From Deinococcus sp. KSM4-11 (GTDB lineage Bacteria; Deinococcota; Deinococci; Deinococcales; Deinococcaceae), in NCBI RefSeq assembly GCF_004801415.1, contig NZ_SSNX01000007.1:174388-238387 (forward strand): DNA of 64,000 nt, in the 5' to 3' direction. Positions 56,632 to 64,000 of the stretch are shown here, in pieces. Position 1 is the first letter of the stretch; each line of letters starts with the position of its first letter. The notes beneath the pieces are model-generated. The model saw nothing but the letters and a program-made list of their open reading frames with translations. It had not been told where the DNA came from and searched no databases. Position numbers and translations under genes: made by a program.

Positions 56632-56637
56632 AGTGTA
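56632..56637 (-). promoter_or_regulatory. Leaderless -10 element (TACACT) for map
   Basis: TACACT on the minus strand is 5 bases before the ATG at 56626. Confidence 0.5.
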
Positions 56638-56662
56638 GTCCGTCCCCCAAGGAGCAGATCCC

Positions 56663-58756
<2,094 letters not shown>

Positions 58757-58759
58757 GCC

Positions 58760-58996
58760 GTGCCCCAGGACGCACGCAGGGAACTGCGGGATGGCCGCTT
58801 CGAGTACCGCGCGCTCAGGGATGGCCGGGTGGTCGTGTCGTGGTATGGGCGGCCCGTGACGACCCTGGCGGGGCGGGAGGCCGAGCGCTTCCTGGCGCGG
58901 GTGGATGGCCTCGATGACCACGCGGCGCAGCTCGTCATGGCCCGCGCGACCGGGAACTTCAGGCGCGGCAACGAGAAGCGGCACAACGGAACGTAA
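58760..58996 (+). CDS. Conserved small protein of unknown function
   Basis: The 78-residue product (MPQDARRELRDGRFEYRALRDGRVVVSWYGRPVTTLAGREAERFLARV...) starts with GTG only 3 bp after the paaZ stop, so it is likely co-transcribed and coupled. It has a short beta-hairpin-like start and a helix (AGREAERFLARVDGLDDHAAQLVMARATGNF). No known domain is recognised. It resembles small orphan proteins in Deinococcus that are conserved after paaZ or elsewhere; the link is unproven. Confidence 0.7.
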   Translation: MPQDARRELRDGRFEYRALRDGRVVVSWYGRPVTTLAGREAERFLARVDGLDDHAAQLVMARATGNFRRGNEKRHNGT

Positions 58997-59024
58997 GCAT
59001 AATGGTGCACCGTTCGACGTTGAC

Positions 59025-60101
59025 ATGATAAACGTGGGTATGTTCACGTTGCCCTCAGCGGGGCCTCACCTGCTGGCGCGGCTGGCCCAAGTCAAGGGCT
59101 GGGCGCTGACCCTCTTTTTCGGCGGCGGCGGCCTGCTGGCCCTGCTGGCCTTCGTGTTGCCCACGCACAACGCGCCCGATCCCGTCGGGGGCCGTGTTCT
59201 CTTCGCCCTGACTGCCCTGCTGGGCCTGGGCATGTCGCTGCTGGCACTGGTGCGCCCGGCCGTGCTGCGTGGCAAACGCCTCGACGAACTGCTGATGGTG
59301 CTGGGCAATGTCTGCTCGCTCACGTCCACCCTGGGCGAGACGCTGCTGTTCGGCTCGCAGTACTCGGCGATGGTGCTGCTGTGGCCCATGGTGCTCGCCA
59401 CGGGCTTTCTGCGGCGGCGGCTGTTGTGGTGGCAGGTGGGCCTGAGCAGCGTGTGCGTGCTGATCCTCGCCTACGCGAAAACCACGGTGCTCACCCACAG
59501 CGCGCTGTGGCCGCTGGAGGCGCTGATCACGGCCGTGCCGGTGGCCTTCACGGGGCTGGCGGTGTCCTTCTTCCGCGCGGCCGCGGTACAGGAAGCGGAA
59601 GAACTCGCGCGGCTGGTGCGCACGGATCCCCTCACGGGCCTGGCGAACCGCCGCGCGCTGTTCGACGACTTCGAAACGGTGGTCGCCCGCACTCCGGCCG
59701 GCCACCGGGTCGGCCTGGTCATGCTCGACCTTGATCATTTCAAGCAGGTGAACGACCAGTACGGGCACCAGATCGGGGATGAGGTGCTGCAATGCTTCGC
59801 GCAGACCCTGCGGGGCCACGCCCGCGACGGTGACCTGCTGGTTCGGGTGGGCGGCGAGGAGTTCGTGTGGGTCACGGCCGAGGCGCACGCGGACGCCCTC
59901 CTCGCCCGGGTCGAGACAGCCCGCTCCGCCTACTCGTCTCTGCCGGAAGCGCGGGCAGTGACGGTCAGCGCGGGCGTCGCCCACGGGCCGGGCGAGATCA
60001 CGGCCGGTCAGCTGTCCGAACTGCTGAATGCCGCCGACACGGCCCTGTACCGCGCCAAGGAAGAGGGACGGAACCGCACCCACGTATTCGCACTGCGCTG
60101 A
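59025..60101 (+). CDS. Membrane diguanylate cyclase (GGDEF)
   Basis: The 358-residue product has about six membrane helices (roughly residues 20-190) acting as an unnamed sensor. The cytoplasmic GGDEF domain follows from about residue 205: RTDPLTGLANRRALFDDF, MLDLDHFKQVNDQYGHQIGDEVL, and the active-site motif GGEEF in RVGGEEFVWV. An RxxD product-inhibition site (RDGD) sits five residues before the motif. It would make cyclic di-GMP. ATG 59025 is used here; ATG 59040 is an equally possible start. The upstream region contains a CATAAT -10-like sequence at 58998. Confidence 0.9.
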   Translation: MINVGMFTLPSAGPHLLARLAQVKGWALTLFFGGGGLLALLAFVLPTHNAPDPVGGRVLFALTALLGLGMSLLALVRPAVLRGKRLDELLMVLGNVCSLTSTLGETLLFGSQYSAMVLLWPMVLATGFLRRRLLWWQVGLSSVCVLILAYAKTTVLTHSALWPLEALITAVPVAFTGLAVSFFRAAAVQEAEELARLVRTDPLTGLANRRALFDDFETVVARTPAGHRVGLVMLDLDHFKQVNDQYGHQIGDEVLQCFAQTLRGHARDGDLLVRVGGEEFVWVTAEAHADALLARVETARSAYSSLPEARAVTVSAGVAHGPGEITAGQLSELLNAADTALYRAKEEGRNRTHVFALR

Positions 60102-60305
60102 TCCGCAGGGAGGTCAATTTTCTGACCCGATGACTTCAATGGCCGTCAATACGGCGTTGTTCATTCGCGTTGACGTGCCCTTGAACCGAGCACACATCAA
60201 GCAGGGTGCGGATTCCGTCCGATGGCATGGATGACATTTGGAACGAGCAGGAACCGCGCGCCGGGCGTTCCTCGGTCAGTACCAAGTGGAACGGCACGCG
60301 GCCCC

Positions 60306-60311
60306 TAGCAT
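60306..60311 (+). promoter_or_regulatory. Leaderless -10 element (TAGCAT) for the VOC gene
   Basis: TAGCAT is followed by CGGGCC and the ATG at 60318. The same 10-base run TAGCATCGGG precedes the acyltransferase start at 53770. Confidence 0.5.
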
Positions 60312-60317
60312 CGGGCC

Positions 60318-60707
60318 ATGCCTGAGTTCATTACCGGACTGGATCATGTGCAGATCGAGGCCCCGGCCGGGTGCGAGGCGGCGGCGCGGGCGTTCTTCGG
60401 GTGGGTGCTGGGCCTGAAGGAACTTCAGAAGCCGGTGGCGTTGCAGGCTCGGGGCGGTGCTTGGTTTGCCCTGCCGGATGGTCGGCACCTGCATGTGGGC
60501 GTGGTGGCGGACTTCGTACCGAGGACGAAGGGTCACCCGGCCCTGCGCTGTGGGGATCTCGCGGGCCTGCAAGACCATCTGCACCTGTGCGGTGTGCCCT
60601 TCCAGGCCGATGACGAGGCCGGCGTGCCCCGGATCTTCCTGCGCGATCCTTTCGGGAACCGGCTGGAGATCGTGCAGGGCGGGCACGCCGCTGCGCCGGT
60701 CACCTGA
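60318..60707 (+). CDS. VOC family (glyoxalase-like) protein
   Basis: The 129-residue product has the vicinal-oxygen-chelate fold: ITGLDHVQIEAPAGCEAAARAFFGWVLGLKEL, then LHVGVVADFVPRTKGHPALRC, and the ending VPRIFLRDPFGNRLEIVQG typical of the family. His6-type and Glu residues (LDHVQIE and NRLEIV) are the likely metal ligands. Members include glyoxalases, fosfomycin thiol transferases and extradiol dioxygenases; substrate unknown. Monocistronic and leaderless by its promoter. Confidence 0.92.
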   Translation: MPEFITGLDHVQIEAPAGCEAAARAFFGWVLGLKELQKPVALQARGGAWFALPDGRHLHVGVVADFVPRTKGHPALRCGDLAGLQDHLHLCGVPFQADDEAGVPRIFLRDPFGNRLEIVQGGHAAAPVT

Positions 60708-61032
60708 CCCCGACACCTCTGGAATCATCGAGTGTTGTGCCCTCCCCGAAGGTGCCCGCTATCGCCTAGGCCGACAGGTTTTCTTCTGTCGGTGCCGTCG
60801 GTGCGACTTCAAAACGTCGTCTGGCAGAGCGGTGATAGCAGCAGAAACGTGAAGGGTTCCGGGCGCACGGGTTCCGGTGGAGCGGAGTACCCTGGGCTAT
60901 TCCTGCCTTGAACCCGATCCAGTGGAAGCGTGAAATATTTTCCATTTACATCGGGAGGTTTGACTGGACGCAGACAGGGCTGAGCGACAGTGCGCCAAGG
61001 GCAGGGCAGGTGGTGAACGCAGGAGGTCTTCA
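60708..61032. other. 325-bp gene-free stretch upstream of the DUF937 gene
   Basis: It contains a perfect 7-bp hairpin (CCGACAG-8-CTGTCGG, 60771-60792), which could terminate the VOC gene, and an AT-richer island near 60930-60950. The DUF937 gene's AGGAGG Shine-Dalgarno is at its end. No gene or RNA was recognised. Confidence 0.5.
60771..60792 (+). terminator. Hairpin CCGACAG-8-CTGTCGG downstream of the VOC gene
   Basis: A perfect 7-bp stem with a T-rich loop (GTTTTCTT) lies 64 bp after the VOC stop. No T tract follows the stem, so its role as a terminator is tentative. Confidence 0.35.
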
Positions 61033-63093
61033 ATGAACGTGATGGAACTGATTCAGTCCTTCTTCAACAGCGAGGGTGCTGCCCAGCTGGGCCAGTCGGT
61101 CGGCCTCGACGCCAGCGCGGCGCACCGGGGACTGGGAGTGGGCCTGCCCCTGCAACTCGACGCTCTGGCCGACCACGCGGGAAGTGCCGAGGGGCAGTCG
61201 CAGATCGCGGAAGCCATCCAGAATCTGCCGCACTTCGGCAGCGTGCAGGACGCGCTGGGCGGAACGGACGGCGCCTCGAACCTGCAGCGGGCCGGTGAAC
61301 TGCTCGGCCCCGTGCTGCTGGGTGGCAGGGCGCAGGCCATCACGGACGCAGTGGTGGCGCAGACGGGGGCGCCTGCGGGCGGCGCCGGCCGCCTGATGCA
61401 GATGGCCCTGCCCCTGCTCCTGAGCCTGCTCGGCAACCGTGGCGGCCTGAACGCCGGGAACATCGGGTCGATGCTGGGCGGCATGAAGGGCAGCCTGGGT
61501 GGACTTGGTGGCGTGCTGGGCGCGGCTGGAGCGGGTGCGGCGGCCCTTGGGGCGGCCGGTACTGGCACCGTGGGCACCGCACCGACGACCCTCCCTATGG
61601 GCAGCGCACCCGCCGTGGGTGGCCCCCTGACCGCCGATGGCCTGCTCGACTTCGTGAGGGGGCAGTTCAGTGGCCCGGCCGCCGAGAAGATCGGAGCGTC
61701 GGTCGGGTTCGGCGGCAGCACGGCGGGTCGAGCAACGATGGCCGCCCTTCCGCTGGTGCTGGGTGCCCTGGTCGGCAAGGCCCGCGCGGGCGGCACCGAC
61801 CTCCTGGGTCTGGCCCGGCCCTTCGGATCCCTCAGCGACGACAGCGGTCACCTGAACACGAATCTTCTGAACGACCCGGCCGAACTGGGCCGCATCGAGG
61901 GCCAGGGCCGTGGCCTGCTGGGCTCCCTGTTCGGCAACGTGGATGAACTCACGGGCCGTCTGGGCACGGCCCTGGGTGGCAGTGGCAGCAGCGCGGGCCG
62001 CCTGCTGGCGCTGCTTGCCCCGCTGGTGCTGTCGGTGCTGGGCGGCCGGGCACGGGCCGGGAACCTCGATTCGGCCGGTCTGGGCAGCCTGCTCGGCGGT
62101 CTGGGGGGCAGTCTGGCGGGCCTTCTTCCGGCGGGCTTGGGCAGCTTGGGTGCCCTCCTGGGGGCGGGTGGCTTGGCAGCCGGGGGGCTGGCGGCGGCAT
62201 CGACCCCAGCGGCTCCAGTCGTCACGCCGGCACCCGTCACCATGGGAGCGGGGAGCGCGGCGCGGCCTGCGGCACCCACCGTCACGCCGGCGGCTCCGGT
62301 GGGTGCTGCGCCCGTGCCCGAGCGGCGGGGTGGCTTCCCGTGGTGGCTCATTCCGCTGCTGGCGGTGCTGCTGTTGGGTGGCTGCTGGTTGCTGAACCGC
62401 AAGCCCGCCGCAACCACAGCGGCAACCACCGGCACCACCGCGACCACTGCCGGGACGACCACGACCGGCACGACCACCACCGGGACGGATACGGCGGGAA
62501 CTGCCGCCACGGGCACTGCGGCGGCGACCGGCGCCATAGGTGACGGCAGCTTCATGATCAGTGAGCCTGCTGCCGACGCGACGTTGCCGGCAGGCGGCTT
62601 CACCCTGAAGGGTATGGGCAAGGCTGGCGACGTAGTCGAACTGTTCGAGGACGGCACCAGCCTGGGCAAGGTCACCATCGGCACCGACGGCACCTGGAGC
62701 TTCGACGTGCCCAGCCCGGCCGCCGGGAAGCACACCTACAGCGTCAAGGACCCGGATGGTGCGGAGCTCGGCTCGGTCGCCGCGACCATCGGCGCGGCCG
62801 ATGCGAACGCCAGCGCCGCCAACTGCACGTCCGACTACAGCCTGAGCATCACCGACCAGCAGACCGTCAGTGAACCCTTCCGCTTCGGGGGCAAGGGCAA
62901 GGGCAAGGGCTACAGCGTGACTGTCAAGCGCGGTGACCGTACCATCGGCGTGAAGGACATCCCGCTGGACGTCACCTGCGGCTGGAGCTACCAGAGCAAG
63001 CCCGGCGCGGGCGCCATCAGCTATGAAGTGCGCCCTCTGGGTGACGCCACCGCCGCGCCTCTGAGCACCGTCAGCCTGACCGTCAGCAAGTAA
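61033..63093 (+). CDS. DUF937 membrane protein with Ig-like exported C-terminus
   Basis: The 686-residue product has a helical DUF937-type N-terminus (MELIQSFFNSEGAAQLGQSVGLDASAAHRGLGVGLPLQLDALADHA). Gly/Leu-rich stretches follow and a second DUF937-like unit (about residues 200-390; LDFVRGQFSGPAAEKIGASVGFGGSTAGRATMAALPLVLGAL). A single membrane helix (WWLIPLLAVLLLGGCWLLN, about 436-455) leads to a Thr-rich linker and then an Ig-like or bacterial-Ig segment (SFMISEPAADATLPAGGFTLKG...GTWSFDVPSPAAGKHTYSV), probably outside. So a cytosolic DUF937 half is tethered to an external domain. Function unknown. ATG 61033 has a strong AGGAGG. Confidence 0.85.
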   Translation: MNVMELIQSFFNSEGAAQLGQSVGLDASAAHRGLGVGLPLQLDALADHAGSAEGQSQIAEAIQNLPHFGSVQDALGGTDGASNLQRAGELLGPVLLGGRAQAITDAVVAQTGAPAGGAGRLMQMALPLLLSLLGNRGGLNAGNIGSMLGGMKGSLGGLGGVLGAAGAGAAALGAAGTGTVGTAPTTLPMGSAPAVGGPLTADGLLDFVRGQFSGPAAEKIGASVGFGGSTAGRATMAALPLVLGALVGKARAGGTDLLGLARPFGSLSDDSGHLNTNLLNDPAELGRIEGQGRGLLGSLFGNVDELTGRLGTALGGSGSSAGRLLALLAPLVLSVLGGRARAGNLDSAGLGSLLGGLGGSLAGLLPAGLGSLGALLGAGGLAAGGLAAASTPAAPVVTPAPVTMGAGSAARPAAPTVTPAAPVGAAPVPERRGGFPWWLIPLLAVLLLGGCWLLNRKPAATTAATTGTTATTAGTTTTGTTTTGTDTAGTAATGTAAATGAIGDGSFMISEPAADATLPAGGFTLKGMGKAGDVVELFEDGTSLGKVTIGTDGTWSFDVPSPAAGKHTYSVKDPDGAELGSVAATIGAADANASAANCTSDYSLSITDQQTVSEPFRFGGKGKGKGYSVTVKRGDRTIGVKDIPLDVTCGWSYQSKPGAGAISYEVRPLGDATAAPLSTVSLTVSK

Positions 63094-63107
63094 GGTTGCA
63101 TCGAGTA

Positions 63108-63131
63108 GGCCGCCCGCTTCGGTGGGCGGCC
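63108..63131. terminator. Bidirectional terminator with UUCG tetraloop
   Basis: GGCCGCCCGC-TTCG-GTGGGCGGCC forms a 10-bp stem (one G-T pair) closed by a TTCG tetraloop between two convergent genes. Confidence 0.75.
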
Positions 63132-63147
63132 GTCTCATTGGGTGGCG

Positions 63148-63891
63148 TCAATTGCTCACGAACCACAGGCCGGCGAACGCCACGAGCTGTGTGTTGACGG
63201 CTGGGGTGGCGTAGGCACTGATGCTGCCGTCCAGATACAGCGCATCCGGGCAGTGCAGGGTGTCCCTGAAGAAGGCCGCGAACGAATAGAAGTTCACCGG
63301 GCCGCTGCTGATCACGAACCGTACTTGCCCGTCCTGGCACAGGCCCACGCCGCTGCGTACCTTGAACGACGTGCCCGACTTCCGGAATTCCGGGTGGATG
63401 GTTCCGTTCTGCACCAGCAGCGGCCCGGATTGCGTGGCGTAGTCGGGGGTGAAGCCCAGCCGCCTGAAGGCCTGTGTTTCGGTCACGCCCGCCCTGTGGC
63501 CCGAGATCCAGAACACGCCGTTCGGCAGCAGCGCAAAATTTCCCCCGGAGCGCGCGTTGTTCAGGGGTACGAGGGGCCGGCCCTGCTCGACATGCAGGCC
63601 CAGTGGCTTCAGACCGGGTGCATAGATGCCGCTGTTCGTGGCGAAGAGCAGCGTGCGGCCTTCCTTTCGCAGCCTTTCGCGCAATTCCGTGAAGGTGCCA
63701 TATGGCTGTCCAGTCGTCGGATTCAGCCAGCGAAGCTGCAGATGATCGCGCGCTGGGTCGATGCTCGCCACGGTGTAGGCCATGCTTGGCCCTTTGATCG
63801 TGCGGATTTCCAGGGCACCTGTTCGTCCAGCCGCAGTCCCCATGAGGAGCGCAAGGACGTGTGTGACAGCGCGGCGGGGCATCCGAACCAT
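63148..63891 (-). CDS. Exported phosphodiester-glycosidase-family (DUF2233/NAGPA) protein
   Basis: The 247-residue product has a short signal peptide ([23 protein letters not shown]). The NAGPA/DUF2233 core follows: [62 protein letters not shown], and [17 protein letters not shown] with the family's Asp-Gly-S/G turn. The uncovering-enzyme family removes N-acetylglucosamine from phosphodiesters; bacterial members may act on cell-wall teichoic-like polymers. ATG 63891 or the nearby ATG 63882 may be used. Convergent with the DUF937 gene across a TTCG-loop terminator. Confidence 0.88.
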   Translation of the reverse strand: MVRMPRRAVTHVLALLMGTAAGRTGALEIRTIKGPSMAYTVASIDPARDHLQLRWLNPTTGQPYGTFTELRERLRKEGRTLLFATNSGIYAPGLKPLGLHVEQGRPLVPLNNARSGGNFALLPNGVFWISGHRAGVTETQAFRRLGFTPDYATQSGPLLVQNGTIHPEFRKSGTSFKVRSGVGLCQDGQVRFVISSGPVNFYSFAAFFRDTLHCPDALYLDGSISAYATPAVNTQLVAFAGLWFVSN

Positions 63892-63953
63892 GATGATGCG
63901 AAGCCCGGTGAGGTGCGTGGGCTGCGCTTTCCGGAGCGAGGTCTAGAAGGGGG

Positions 63954-63982
63954 TTGACAGGAGGTAAGGTCGCGAGTATTGT
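63954..63982 (+). promoter_or_regulatory. Strong promoter leading off the right edge
   Basis: TTGACA (63954-63959), 17 bp, TATTGT (63977-63982) is near consensus. No ORF starts before the window ends, so the transcript probably begins in the last bases and encodes a gene or stable RNA to the right. Confidence 0.6.
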
Positions 63983-64000
63983 TTCTGAGCCTCTTCGGAG

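Overview
The window is high-GC chromosomal DNA that reads as a member of the genus Deinococcus. Two things point there. Many genes have a TANNNT -10 element only 5 to 8 bases before the start codon, the leaderless-transcript arrangement typical of Deinococcus. The lexA - imuY - dnaE2 mutagenesis cassette also matches the one described in Deinococcus deserti. No rRNA operon, CRISPR array, prophage or intact insertion sequence was found, and one intact tRNA gene is present.

Region 1 (1-9.2 kb, with its neighbours to 15.4 kb): a serine-beta-lactamase-fold hydrolase cut by the window edge, an N-acyl-D-amino-acid deacylase and an RpiR-type regulator form a plausible D-amino-acid or peptidoglycan-fragment module. 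After a 341-bp stretch holding a decayed tRNA-Ala 3' end come a PQQ-propeller lipoprotein, a small exported protein, two very large ATPase transcription factors (LuxR type and SARP/BTAD type), a TolB-like exported propeller, a zinc-ribbon protein and an exported carboxypeptidase-regulatory-like protein. The intergenic regions beside the two regulators share a near-identical 20-bp element. Region 2 (15.4-27.1 kb): an SDR oxidoreductase, a sugar ABC importer (binding protein and two permeases) with an FAD-dependent oxidoreductase and a LacI regulator, then an oligopeptide ABC importer (binding protein and two permeases) and an MFS transporter. Neither importer has an ATPase gene here.

Region 3 (27.1-40 kb) is mostly housekeeping: tRNA-Ala(CGC), guaB, a Tat-exported FAD oxidoreductase like spermidine dehydrogenase, a HlyIII protein, a site-2 protease, a tRNA nucleotidyltransferase, an HtrA protease, a double-domain nucleotidyltransferase, hslO, acpS, an unusual one-chain MNT-HEPN protein and a cation/proton antiporter. 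Region 4 (40-46.3 kb): the lexA-like repressor, imuY, a DUF6504 microprotein and dnaE2 form a tight SOS-mutagenesis operon with a perfect 16-bp palindrome over the lexA start; an aldo/keto reductase lies upstream. Region 5 (46.5-50.5 kb): a BON-domain protein, a lincosamide-nucleotidyltransferase-like gene, a glycine-zipper microprotein, a RidA protein and an exported protein.

Region 6 (50.6-58.8 kb): the aerobic phenylacetate pathway, paaABCD behind a PaaR-type operator and paaZ further on, with an SGNH acyltransferase and map between them; paaE is not present. Region 7 (58.8-64 kb): a conserved small protein, a membrane diguanylate cyclase, a VOC protein, a large DUF937 / Ig-like membrane protein, a phosphodiester-glycosidase-domain protein and a strong promoter running off the right edge.

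The most unusual items are the single-chain MNT-HEPN protein (38101-38820), which keeps the signature residues of both toxin and antitoxin; the lexA palindrome with its mutasome microprotein; the shared element upstream of the two ATPase regulators; and the GrpB-like/AadA-like fusion.
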